From positions 1-64,000 of the forward strand of contig JASBSS010000018.1 of NCBI GenBank assembly GCA_030148805.1: 64,000 nt of DNA, given 5' to 3'. Source of the DNA: Thiogranum sp. GTDB taxonomy: Bacteria; Pseudomonadota; Gammaproteobacteria; DSM-19610. The notes beneath the pieces are model-generated. The model had not been told where the DNA came from, made no database searches, and saw only the letters and a program-made list of their open reading frames with translations. The position numbers and the translations under genes are program-made. Shown one piece after another: positions 11,861 through 20,088 of this stretch. The stretch's first letter is position 1; each line of letters begins with the position of its first letter.

Positions 11861-12529
11861 ATGTCTACCCGATTCCATTGTCTGCTGGCCGTCGCCGTGC
11901 TGGCGATCGCCAGCACGGCGGTCCGCGCCGCCGACGACCAGCCCCCCCGTTACCAGGTCACCATCACCAATCTGACCGTGGGCCAGAGCTTCACCCCCTT
12001 TCTGCTGACCAGCCACCGCAACGCGCCGGCGCTTCTGTTCGCCCCTGGCGCGCCGGCGAGCGACGCGCTGGCCGCGTTGGCCGAAGGCGGGGACACGGCT
12101 CCCCTGCAGGCTCTGCTCGACGCCGATCCCCGGGTTGGCGCCAGCGTCGCCGGCAACACGCTGCTCGATCCCGGGCAGTCGCTCAGCCTCAGCATCGCCG
12201 CCCGCCCGGGCCGCGACCGTCTCTCGCTGGCGGCCATGCTGATCCCCACCAACGACGCTTTTGTGGCGCTGCAGAACGTGGCCTTGCCGCGCGGGCATCA
12301 CAGCCGCACCCTCTACGCCCCGGCCTATGACGCCGGCAGTGAACCGAACGACGAACTGTGTGTCTCAATACCCGGGCCCGTCTGCCAGGGTGCCGGTGGC
12401 TCACCGGGGGTGAGCGGAGAAGGGTTCGTGCACATCCATTCCGGGATCCACGGCATCGGCGACCTGCTCCCGTCACAGCGTGACTGGCGCAATCCGGTCG
12501 CCCGGATCGTCATCCGGCGCGCCGACTGA
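11861..12529 (+). CDS. secreted spondin-domain protein
   Basis: 222-residue exported protein: signal peptide of about 24 residues (cleavage near VRA/ADD), then a spondin_N-like domain beginning [19 protein letters not shown] and ending [20 protein letters not shown]. Two cysteines in the C-terminal loop ([13 protein letters not shown]) could form a disulfide. A purine-rich GGGAGAAACGCCG precedes the ATG. It sits between a two-component system and the bufferin precursor, all on the plus strand. Function of bacterial spondin-domain proteins is poorly known; extracellular adhesion or binding is a guess. Confidence 0.85.
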   Translation: MSTRFHCLLAVAVLAIASTAVRAADDQPPRYQVTITNLTVGQSFTPFLLTSHRNAPALLFAPGAPASDALAALAEGGDTAPLQALLDADPRVGASVAGNTLLDPGQSLSLSIAARPGRDRLSLAAMLIPTNDAFVALQNVALPRGHHSRTLYAPAYDAGSEPNDELCVSIPGPVCQGAGGSPGVSGEGFVHIHSGIHGIGDLLPSQRDWRNPVARIVIRRAD

Positions 12530-12602
12530 CCGCTGCTCCGATCGGCGGCCCACCCCGGTGGGTGGCCGATCCATCCTGTTCACCAACAACGAGGACTCAT
12601 GT

Positions 12603-12863
12603 ATGAACACAACACGTAAACTGACCGGCGTTGCGCTGGCCACCGCCGCTGCGGCAATGTTCGCCGCCGCGCCCATGACGGCCAGCGCCGGCTCCAGCGC
12701 CGCGGGCCATTGTGTCGGCGTCAACGCCTGCAAGGGCAAGAGCAGCTGCGCCACCGCCGAGAACCAGTGCAAAGGCCAGAATGCCTGCAAGGGCAAGGGC
12801 TTCGTGGCGGTCGACAAGGCCACCTGCGAGCAACTGGGCGGCAAGTTCGAAGCAGAGAAATAG
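12603..12863 (+). CDS. bufferin-type RiPP metallophore precursor (BufA2-like)
   Basis: 86-residue exported Cys-rich peptide. The signal peptide ends near ASA/GS (residues 29/30). The mature part holds six cysteines (37, 43, 49, 56, 62, 75) and two copies of NACKGK. Followed within 80 bp by an MNIO (DUF692) gene and then a DUF2063 gene, the diagnostic bufferin arrangement. Known of the family: the MNIO enzyme modifies precursor cysteines and the product binds copper or related metals in the periplasm. The exact subfamily (BufA2) is my judgement from Cys spacing. RBS GAGGAC lies just upstream of the ATG. Confidence 0.88.
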   Translation: MNTTRKLTGVALATAAAAMFAAAPMTASAGSSAAGHCVGVNACKGKSSCATAENQCKGQNACKGKGFVAVDKATCEQLGGKFEAEK

Positions 12864-12940
12864 CGCTTCCAGCGGTCGCTTCATCCATGACCGGCATCCG
12901 TGGCAACGGGTGTCGGTCGATCACCGGCAGGGACGGATTC

Positions 12941-13795
12941 ATGCGCACCACGACGGCGGCCACGAGCAGGCCTTACCTTGGCTACGGGCTGGGGCTGAGA
13001 ACCGAACACTACGAGAGCGTGTTGCGACAGCGCCCCGCCGTGGATTGGTTCGAGATCATCAGCGAAAACTACATGGTCGGCGGCGGCAAGGCGCTGCACT
13101 TTCTGGAGCGCATCCGCGCCGACTACCCGATGGTGATGCACGGGGTGTCGCTGTCGATCGGCGGCAGCGATACGTTGAACGAGGACTATTTGCGCGAACT
13201 CAAGACACTCGCCGCGAGAGTCGAACCCGAATGGATTTCCGATCACCTGTGCTGGACCGGGGTGGAAGGCTACAACATGCATGATCTGCTCCCGCTTCCG
13301 TATACCGAGGAGGCGGTGCGCCACGTCGCCGAACGGGTCTGCCGGGTACAGGATTTTCTCGGCCGCCAGATCCTGCTGGAAAACGTTTCCAGCTACCTGA
13401 GCTACGACTGTTCGCACATGCCGGAGTGGGAGTTTCTCGCCGCCGTGGCCCGGCGGGCCGATTGCCTGATTCTGCTCGACATCAACAACGTGTACGTCAG
13501 CAGCCACAACCATCGCTTCGATCCCCACGACTATCTCAATGCCCTGCCGGCGGAACGGGTACGACAATTTCATCTGGCCGGACACACCCATAGCGGCGAA
13601 ATCATCGTCGACACCCACGACCAGGCTGTCATCGATCCGGTGTGGAAACTCTATGCGAGCGCGGTACGCCGCTTCGGCATGGTCTCGACGATGATCGAAC
13701 GCGACGACAACATCCCTCCCCTGGACGATCTGCTCGCCGAGCTCGAACAGGCGCGCACCATCGCCGCGCCCATCCTCAAATCCCTGGTGGCTTGA
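12941..13795 (+). CDS. bufB: MNIO family (DUF692) bufferin maturase BufB
   Basis: 284-residue TIM-barrel multinuclear non-heme iron oxidase. Candidate metal ligands visible in order: H67 (VMHGVSLS), D101/H102 (WISDHLCW), E147 (LLENVSS), D180 and N182-N183 (LLDINNVY), H211/H215 (FHLAGHTH), D224/H226 and E253 ([10 protein letters not shown]). The start was chosen at the ATG before [15 protein letters not shown]; an in-frame ATG at 12887 has no better RBS. The stop overlaps the bufC start by one base. It should oxidise cysteines of the adjacent Cys-rich precursor; the product chemistry cannot be read from sequence. Confidence 0.93.
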   Translation: MRTTTAATSRPYLGYGLGLRTEHYESVLRQRPAVDWFEIISENYMVGGGKALHFLERIRADYPMVMHGVSLSIGGSDTLNEDYLRELKTLAARVEPEWISDHLCWTGVEGYNMHDLLPLPYTEEAVRHVAERVCRVQDFLGRQILLENVSSYLSYDCSHMPEWEFLAAVARRADCLILLDINNVYVSSHNHRFDPHDYLNALPAERVRQFHLAGHTHSGEIIVDTHDQAVIDPVWKLYASAVRRFGMVSTMIERDDNIPPLDDLLAELEQARTIAAPILKSLVA

Positions 13796-14574
13796 TGAGG
13801 CTGCGCGTCCTGCAACGCCAATTCCAGAACGCCTTGCTCGGAGGCGACCGGCAGTTGCTCACGCACGTCGCCCCGACCCCGGGCGCCGACGCCGAGCAGC
13901 GGATCGACATCTATGCCCAGGCTTACCGGCTGCGCTTGCAGGAAGCGCTGGAAGTCGATTTTCCCAAACTGCGCACCCTGTTGGGTACGGACCCGTTTGA
14001 CGAGCTGGCACAGGCCTACATCGAGCGCCACCCGTCGCAGCAGCCGTCGCTGCGCTGGTTCGGGCGGCACATGGCCGCGTTTCTGACCCAGGCCGCCCCC
14101 TGGTCGGCCCAACCCGCACTCGGCGAATTGGCCGCCTTCGAGTGGGCCCAGGGTGAGGTCTTCGACGCTCCCGACGCCGACACGGTGGCCGTGGCCGAAA
14201 TCGCCGAGATCTCGCCCCAGGAGTGGCCGCGGTTGCATTTTCAGCCCCATCCGTCGCTGCGACGCCTCGATCTGTACTGGAACGTCGTCGCCGTCTGGCA
14301 GGCGCTGGACAACGGTGAAGCGCCCCCGCCGCTGCTGGCCGCCACGAAGGCGCAAGCCTGGCTGCTGTGGCGGCGGCAGCTCAGTATCCACTGGCGTTCG
14401 CTCGGCGTCGAGGAATGCTGGGCGCTGGATGCCTGGCGCCGGGGGGCGAGCTTCGGCGAGATCTGCGAGGGACTGTGCGAGTGGGTGGCGCCCGAACAGG
14501 TCCCCGTACACGCGGCCAGTTTGCTCAAATCCTGGGTCGATGCCCGCCTGATCAGCGTGCTCGTCGGCGGTTGA
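13795..14574 (+). CDS. bufC: DUF2063 protein, bufferin maturation partner BufC
   Basis: 259 residues. The N-terminal DUF2063 domain is visible as RIDIYAQAYRLRLQEALEVD then FPKLRTLLG. The family is annotated as putative DNA-binding but acts as the partner of MNIO enzymes in RiPP pathways, probably presenting the precursor. The ATG overlaps the bufB stop (TGATG), so the two are translationally coupled. Residues 95-259 form an alpha-helical second half with no motif I know. No DoxX-type bufD gene follows. Confidence 0.9.
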   Translation: MRLRVLQRQFQNALLGGDRQLLTHVAPTPGADAEQRIDIYAQAYRLRLQEALEVDFPKLRTLLGTDPFDELAQAYIERHPSQQPSLRWFGRHMAAFLTQAAPWSAQPALGELAAFEWAQGEVFDAPDADTVAVAEIAEISPQEWPRLHFQPHPSLRRLDLYWNVVAVWQALDNGEAPPPLLAATKAQAWLLWRRQLSIHWRSLGVEECWALDAWRRGASFGEICEGLCEWVAPEQVPVHAASLLKSWVDARLISVLVGG

Positions 14575-14713
14575 TCCGGTAGCGGCGGCGCTCGCGTCCC
14601 CGGGCCCCGGTGGGGCGCGCCGCGGCACCCCCCGGCGCCACAGCGCCCGTCTGGTTTCGCGGCCGCCTGGGCGTGTACACTGGCGCGAGTCAATAACCCT
14701 CCAGGTGCAATCC

Positions 14714-15412
14714 ATGAAGCCGCTGATCCTCGCAACCCTGTTGGGCGCCGGCGCGGCCAACGCCGCCGGCGACTGCGCGCGCACCGACCGCGAGCTCTAT
14801 GTCAATGGCTGGCCGGAAGTCCGCACCCACGAACGCATGGGTGCCGTCACCCCCGGGGCACAGATCGAATGCAAATTCTTTCCCGACCAGCAGCAACGCG
14901 AAAATCTGCTCGCGCGTTACGAACGCGGCGACCTGGACGGCGTGAATTACCGGCTGAGCTACGCCGATGGCGGCGCGCTGGTCCAGGGCCGCCGCGCCAG
15001 CCGCTGGGATCCCGCCGACGCTCACAACTGGCGCCTCAATTGCAGCACCGATGAGCAGGCCACGTATCACTGTGTATTGCGCAAAGGCCTTTTGCGCCTG
15101 GAGCAGGACGCCGCGGGCCGACGACGACTGACGGTCGGCGACCATCACCGCCCCGGCTCGGAAGTCTTACTGCGCGTGGACAGCCACATGGGGATCACGG
15201 CGTTGGCGGCCAGCGGATTTTCACCGACGCAGATCGAACGGCTGCTCGGACAGATGCGCGCCGGCACCAAACTGAATGTCGGCTATCATCGCAGCGACTT
15301 GCAAAACGCGAGTGAAGACACCCTCAGCCTCTACGGCTTTGAACCGGCGTTGGCGCTCATGCAGGAGGTGCTGCGCCAGCTGAACGCCACCGCTCAACCT
15401 CGCGGGGATTGA
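14714..15412 (+). CDS. secreted protein of unknown function
   Basis: 232 residues with signal peptide MKPLILATLLGAGAANAAG. The mature part has paired cysteines (DCARTD, IECKFF, LNCSTDE, YHCVLR) suggesting disulfides. The C-terminal part (LLRVDSHMGITALAASGFSP followed by QIERLLGQMRAG) vaguely resembles the IalB-type fold, but I would not assign it. ATG chosen over an in-frame GTG 9 bases upstream because AGGTG at 14703-14707 is well placed. It follows bufC after 139 bp on the same strand with a possible -10-like TACACT just upstream, so it may be separately transcribed. Confidence 0.75.
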   Translation: MKPLILATLLGAGAANAAGDCARTDRELYVNGWPEVRTHERMGAVTPGAQIECKFFPDQQQRENLLARYERGDLDGVNYRLSYADGGALVQGRRASRWDPADAHNWRLNCSTDEQATYHCVLRKGLLRLEQDAAGRRRLTVGDHHRPGSEVLLRVDSHMGITALAASGFSPTQIERLLGQMRAGTKLNVGYHRSDLQNASEDTLSLYGFEPALALMQEVLRQLNATAQPRGD

Positions 15413-15449
15413 GGCACGCCGCCGCGCGGACACGATCGCGCGCGGAGGC

Positions 15450-16013
15450 TCAGGCGCGCGAAATGAACGCCCGGGTTTCGGTATTCACCTTGATCCGCTC
15501 ACCCGGGGCCAGGTACTCCGGCACCTGCACCACCAGCCCCGTGTTCAGCGTCGCCGGTTTGGTGCGGGCCGAGGAGGAAGCGGCCTTCATGCCCGGGGCG
15601 GTATCCACGATTTCCAGGGTCACGGTGGCCGGTAATTCGATCCCCAACAACCGGCCTTCGGTGATCAGCGCGGTGATACCTTCCAGACCGTCGTACAGAA
15701 ACGCCAACTCCTCGGACAGCGTCTCGTCGGACAGGGTGTACTGCTCATAGCTCTCCACGTCCATGAAGTTGCAGCCGTCGGCGTCGCGATACAGCAGTTG
15801 CGCCGGCCGGCGGGCGATTGCCACCGGACTGAGCGACTCCTCGCCCTTGAAGCTGCGCTCGAACTTCTGGCCGCCGGTCACCTCGTGACCCCGCACTTTG
15901 TAAAGCGTATTGCCGCTGCGCGACGAGGGCGCCTGAACCTGCACCTGTCGGACCACGATATTCTGGCCCTCGTATTCGAAAACCATGCCTTTTTTCAGTT
16001 CGTTCGCTTTCAT
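15450..16013 (-). CDS. yeiP: elongation factor P-like protein YeiP/EfpL
   Basis: 187-residue paralogue of EF-P that relieves ribosome stalling at proline-rich and related motifs. Seen: MKANELKKGMVFEYEGQNIV, the domain I tip QAPSSRSGNTLYKVRGHEV with Arg/Ser where EF-P carries its modified Lys/Arg, and the C-terminal ETRAFISRA. Start placed at MKANEL; a longer in-frame extension upstream is low-complexity shadow of the divergent gene. Divergent from rapA across 124 bp. Confidence 0.95.
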   Translation of the reverse strand: MKANELKKGMVFEYEGQNIVVRQVQVQAPSSRSGNTLYKVRGHEVTGGQKFERSFKGEESLSPVAIARRPAQLLYRDADGCNFMDVESYEQYTLSDETLSEELAFLYDGLEGITALITEGRLLGIELPATVTLEIVDTAPGMKAASSSARTKPATLNTGLVVQVPEYLAPGERIKVNTETRAFISRA

Positions 16014-16137
16014 CGGGTATCCATCGTCTGCGCTTTGGCGACACAATTGCACGCCGGGCGATTCTAACAACAAACGTTTCCCGCGCCCACGCTTTGCACT
16101 AACATGACGGCCCGTTATCGTGACGCGGAGGTGACAG

Positions 16138-19008
16138 TTGCAGGAGTTTCTCCCCGGCCAGCGTTGGGTCAGCGGGGCCGAACCGGACCTTGGGCTGGGC
16201 GTCGTGCTGGAAGTACAGACGCGCACCGTCACGCTCTTCTTCCCGGCCTGCGGCGAAACCCGGCTCTACTCGCAACAGAGCGCGCCGCTGTCGCGGGTGC
16301 GTTTCGCGCCGGGGGATGAAGTCAGGGACGAGGACGACGATCCCCTCGTCATAGAATCGGTAACAGAATCGAACGGACGGCTGGCTTACCGCGTTCGCGA
16401 CGCCAGCGGCGGCGAGCGAGCGCTCGACGAAGCCGAGCTGAATGCGGCGATACAACTCAATCGGCCGGGAGAAAGGCTCTTTGGCCGCCAGTTCGACACG
16501 CTCGACCTGTTCGAGCTGCGCCGGCGCTCCTGGGAGGAGCGTTTCCGCCTGGCGAGTTCTCCCCTTTACGGTCTGACGGGCTGCCGTACCAGCCTGCTGG
16601 CGCATCAGTTGTACATCGCCCACGAAGTGGCCGGGCGTTATGCCCCGAGGGTGCTGTTGGCCGACGAGGTGGGGCTGGGCAAGACCATCGAGGCCGGACT
16701 GATCGTGCATCAACAGCTGCTGACCGAGCGCGCGCGGCGGGTCTTGATCGTGGTGCCCGAGAGCCTGGTGCATCAATGGCTGTTGGAGATGCTGCGCCGC
16801 TTCAATCTGATGTTCCGGGTGTTCGACGCACCGCGCTGCCGCGCCCTGGAGGAAACCGGCGGCCAGGAAAACGTGTTTCTGAGCGAGCAGTTGGTCCTGT
16901 GCAGCCTGGAATTTCTCAGCGCTGCACACGGCTACGGCGAGTCGGCCGTACAGGGGGATTGGGATCTGCTGGTGGTCGATGAGGCCCATCACCTGCAGTG
17001 GAGTGAGCAACACGCCAGTCCCGCCTACCGGCGGGTGGAGCAACTCGCCGCCGTCACGCCCGGCGTGCTCTTGCTCACCGCAACCCCCGAACAGCTCGGC
17101 CACAGTGGCCACTTTGCCCGCCTGCGTCTACTCGACCCCCACCGCTTCCCTGAGCTGGCGCGGCTGCGGCGCGAGGAGGCCCAGTATGCGCCGCTGGCCC
17201 GAGCGGTCGAATCGCTGCTGGGACGGCAGCCGCTCAGCGCGCCGGCACCAGAGATCCTGGCGGAGTTTTTCCGCGATGACGCCGTTGGGCAGGAACTGCT
17301 GAACGCCTTGCGCACCGCCACGGGGGCAGACGAGGAGGAGGCCCGGTTGCGCTTGATCGACCGGCTGGTCGATCGGCATGGCACCGGGCGCCTGCTGTTT
17401 CGCAACACCCGCGCCGCGGTACCGGGTTTCCCCGAACGCGCGCTGGAAGCCTGTCCCCTGCCGTTGCCCGCGGCCTATGGAGAGAACCTTGAACACCGGG
17501 GCGAAAACGCCGAAGCCGAGCAGCTGATCACCCCAGAGCGTCTGTACAGCGACCGGCGGACAGCCGACTGGACGCAGGTCGATCCGCGGGTTCCCTGGTT
17601 GCACCAACGGCTACGCGCATTGAAACCCGACAAGGTGTTGATCATCGCCGCCCAGGCGCAGACCGTAGTCGAGCTGGCCGAGACGCTGCATCGTCGCTAT
17701 GCCATTCATGCCGCGGTGTTTCATGAAGGACTCAGCCTGGTCGAGCGGGACCGGGCCGCGGCTTTTTTCGCCGACAGCGAAGCCGGCACCCAGGTGATGA
17801 TCTGTTCGGAGATCGGCAGCGAGGGGCGCAATTTCCAGTTCGCTCGTCATCTGGTGCTGTTCGATCTGCCGCTGCATCCCGACTTGCTGGAACAGCGTAT
17901 CGGACGCCTGGATCGGATCGGACAACGGCAAACGGTGAACATCCTGGTGCCTTATATGAACGACAGCGCCCAGGCGACGCTGTTTCACTGGTATGACAGC
18001 GCATTGCGGGCTTTCACCCATCCCTGTCCGGCCGGGGCGCAGGTTTACGCCGAACTGGGGGCGTCCCTGTTGGCGCTGTGCCGCGCGCCGACGACCGATC
18101 CCACGCCGCTGCTGACAGCCGCGGCCGCCCGCCGGGAGGCGCTTGAACAGGCACTGCGAGAGGGGCGGGATCGTCTGCTGGAATACAACTCCTGTCGCCA
18201 GCCACAAGCCGATCTGTTATGTCGCCAGGCCCGCGAACTGGAGAGCGCCGAGCCTCTGCGCGGCTATCTCGAGGCACTACTCGACACCCTCGGCGTGGAA
18301 ATGCGTCATCTCGGCGCCGGCTGCTTCCATGCCCGGGCCGGGGAGCATCTGCTCTTGCCGCTCCCCGGCCTGGGTGATTCCGGGATGAATTTCACCTGTG
18401 ACCGGGAGACCGCGCTGGCGCGGGAAGACGTGCAGTACTTGAGCTGGGAGCACCCGCTGGTGCGCAACAGCATGGACATGCTCCTGACCGGTGAATTGGG
18501 CAACTGCGCGGTATCCGCGGCGAAGTGCCCCGGCATTCAGGCGGGTACGCTGTTGATCGAGTGTCTCTATGTCATCGAGGGCGGGCATCGGGAACTGAAC
18601 CGTCCTTTCCATCTGGCACCGATACTACTGCCCCTGCTGTTGGACGAGAAGGGTCGGCTCCAGGATGCGCAGACGCTATCCCGGGGACTGCGCAACACGG
18701 CCAGCGGTCTGGACAATCCGACCGCCGCGCGGGTGATCCAGGCCCGTGAATCCCTACTGCGCGAACTGCTGCGTCAAGGCGAGGCCTTGGCCCACGAACG
18801 CGCCCCTGCACTTATCGAGGCCGCCAGCCGGTCCAGGCGTCAACTCCTGCTGGGCGAAATCGAGCGGCTGGAGGCACTGTCTCGGGTCAATCCCGCGGTA
18901 CGCGCCGAGGAAACGGAATATTTCCGCCGGCAGTTGCACCTATTAGATAGGGTGCTGCCAACGATCAGTCCGCGGCTGGATGCCGTACGCGTGATCGTCG
19001 CCACCTGA
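16138..19008 (+). CDS. rapA: RNA polymerase-associated ATPase RapA
   Basis: 956-residue Swi2/Snf2 ATPase that recycles stalled RNA polymerase. The start is a TTG preceded by GGAGG at 16127-16131. Seen: two N-terminal Tudor-like segments beginning FLPGQRWVSGAEPDLGLG, Walker A LADEVGLGKTIEAG (about residues 174-187), DEAHH at 281-285, and helicase motif VI DLLEQRIGRLDRIGQRQ near residue 585. Length matches the E. coli protein (968). Confidence 0.96.
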   Translation: MQEFLPGQRWVSGAEPDLGLGVVLEVQTRTVTLFFPACGETRLYSQQSAPLSRVRFAPGDEVRDEDDDPLVIESVTESNGRLAYRVRDASGGERALDEAELNAAIQLNRPGERLFGRQFDTLDLFELRRRSWEERFRLASSPLYGLTGCRTSLLAHQLYIAHEVAGRYAPRVLLADEVGLGKTIEAGLIVHQQLLTERARRVLIVVPESLVHQWLLEMLRRFNLMFRVFDAPRCRALEETGGQENVFLSEQLVLCSLEFLSAAHGYGESAVQGDWDLLVVDEAHHLQWSEQHASPAYRRVEQLAAVTPGVLLLTATPEQLGHSGHFARLRLLDPHRFPELARLRREEAQYAPLARAVESLLGRQPLSAPAPEILAEFFRDDAVGQELLNALRTATGADEEEARLRLIDRLVDRHGTGRLLFRNTRAAVPGFPERALEACPLPLPAAYGENLEHRGENAEAEQLITPERLYSDRRTADWTQVDPRVPWLHQRLRALKPDKVLIIAAQAQTVVELAETLHRRYAIHAAVFHEGLSLVERDRAAAFFADSEAGTQVMICSEIGSEGRNFQFARHLVLFDLPLHPDLLEQRIGRLDRIGQRQTVNILVPYMNDSAQATLFHWYDSALRAFTHPCPAGAQVYAELGASLLALCRAPTTDPTPLLTAAAARREALEQALREGRDRLLEYNSCRQPQADLLCRQARELESAEPLRGYLEALLDTLGVEMRHLGAGCFHARAGEHLLLPLPGLGDSGMNFTCDRETALAREDVQYLSWEHPLVRNSMDMLLTGELGNCAVSAAKCPGIQAGTLLIECLYVIEGGHRELNRPFHLAPILLPLLLDEKGRLQDAQTLSRGLRNTASGLDNPTAARVIQARESLLRELLRQGEALAHERAPALIEAASRSRRQLLLGEIERLEALSRVNPAVRAEETEYFRRQLHLLDRVLPTISPRLDAVRVIVAT

Positions 19009-19074
19009 AAGCGGCACCGGTTGCGCAAGAACATGAATTAACCTTCACAACGGTGTTTTTTTTGAAATTTCATA

Positions 19075-19261
19075 TATACTAAGAGCTGTTAGTCCGTCCC
19101 ACCGGTGAAAGCCAGCGCCCGCCGGCGACGGAGTAATGGGAAAATTTGGTTGCACGTTCTATTAGGTCGCCTCAGAAGAACCTCTAGGTAACTCCTGAAC
19201 ATTACCTTTAACGATCGGCAATTGAACAAGCACCTTTTAATACTTGATTGAGGTAATCTTC
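19075..19261 (+). promoter_or_regulatory. promoter and long 5' leader of cold-shock gene
   Basis: A -10 element TATACT at 19075-19080 lies in an AT-rich block (19059-19080) with no strong -35. From there to the csp ATG is about 175 bases without an ORF, close to the leader length of cspA-type mRNAs, whose structure controls cold induction. The RBS GAGGTAA precedes the ATG. I saw no sequence matching the E. coli cold box, so thermoregulation is inferred from leader length and gene type only. Confidence 0.5.
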
Positions 19262-19465
19262 ATGACAACTGGTACCGTCAAATGGTTTAACGAATCCAAA
19301 GGCTTCGGTTTTATTGCTCCCTCTGACGGCGGCGATGATGTGTTCGTACACTTCTCTGCCATTCAGGGCAACGGTTTCAAAACGCTGACCGAAGGCCAGA
19401 CGGTTGAATTCGAGATCGAACAGGGTCCGAAAGGTCTACAGGCCGCAAAAGTACAGCCGCAGTAA
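19262..19465 (+). CDS. cold-shock domain protein
   Basis: 67-residue single-domain CSD RNA chaperone. Seen: RNP1 KGFGFIAP and RNP2 VFVHFSAI, starting [18 protein letters not shown]. Start at 19262 is supported by GAGGTAA seven bases upstream; an upstream in-frame ATG would add six residues unlike the family. Followed 25 bases later by a strong intrinsic terminator. Which csp paralogue it is (cspA, C, D or E) cannot be decided. Confidence 0.96.
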   Translation: MTTGTVKWFNESKGFGFIAPSDGGDDVFVHFSAIQGNGFKTLTEGQTVEFEIEQGPKGLQAAKVQPQ

Positions 19466-19489
19466 GAGTATCCAAACCGACTTATCCGC

Positions 19490-19516
19490 AACCCCGCCTC
19501 GGCGGGGTTCTTTTTC
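19490..19516 (+). terminator. intrinsic terminator of csp gene
   Basis: AACCCCGCC / GGCGGGGTT inverted repeat (19490-19498 with 19501-19509), followed by CTTTTTCT. A classic GC stem with U tract. It ends only 8 bases before the arfB ATG, so arfB must use read-through or a promoter inside or near csp. Confidence 0.9.
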
Positions 19517-19523
19517 TCCGCCC

Positions 19524-19937
19524 ATGTTACGCGTCAACGCTCATTTGCGTATCCCCGAAGAGGAGATCGAGCTGCGCGCGATGCGCGCCCAGGGACCCGG
19601 CGGCCAGAACATCAACAAGGTGGCCAGCGCGATCCACTTGCGCTATGACATCCCGGCATCCTCGCTGCCCGAACCGGTGAAGCAGCGCCTGTTGGCGCTG
19701 GCCGATCGGCGGGTGAGCAAGGAGGGGGTGCTGATCATCAAGGCCGGAGAATTCCGCAGCCAGGAGAAAAACCGCGCCGCGGCGCGGCAACGCCTGCTGG
19801 AGTTCGTGCGCATCGCGACGGCCAGTCGCAAACCGCGCATCGCCACCAAACCCTCGCGCAGCGCGCGCAACAAACGTCTTGACAGCAAGACCCGCCGCGG
19901 TCGTACCAAGCAGCTGCGCTCCAAGATCGTCGAATAG
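19524..19937 (+). CDS. arfB: alternative ribosome-rescue factor ArfB (peptidyl-tRNA hydrolase)
   Basis: 137-residue ICT1/YaeJ-type release factor that hydrolyses peptidyl-tRNA on non-stop ribosomes. Seen: catalytic GGQ at 26-28 in QGPGGQNINKVAS and the Lys/Arg-rich C-terminal tail (TKPSRSARNKRLDSKTRRGR) that enters the mRNA channel. The ATG lies immediately downstream of the csp terminator; no good Shine-Dalgarno is visible because the hairpin T-tract occupies that position. Confidence 0.95.
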   Translation: MLRVNAHLRIPEEEIELRAMRAQGPGGQNINKVASAIHLRYDIPASSLPEPVKQRLLALADRRVSKEGVLIIKAGEFRSQEKNRAAARQRLLEFVRIATASRKPRIATKPSRSARNKRLDSKTRRGRTKQLRSKIVE

Positions 19938-20088
19938 CGGCCGGACCGCGGCCCAGCCTGGCGCAGGGAGAGGCAACCCCCGGAAAATCCACGACATCTT
20001 CCGTGGTCACCGCGGCCATGGGTTAAAGCTGAGCGAATCAGCGACGATAACAAGCGGACAAGGACACGCTTTACCCATCCGCCGAGGC

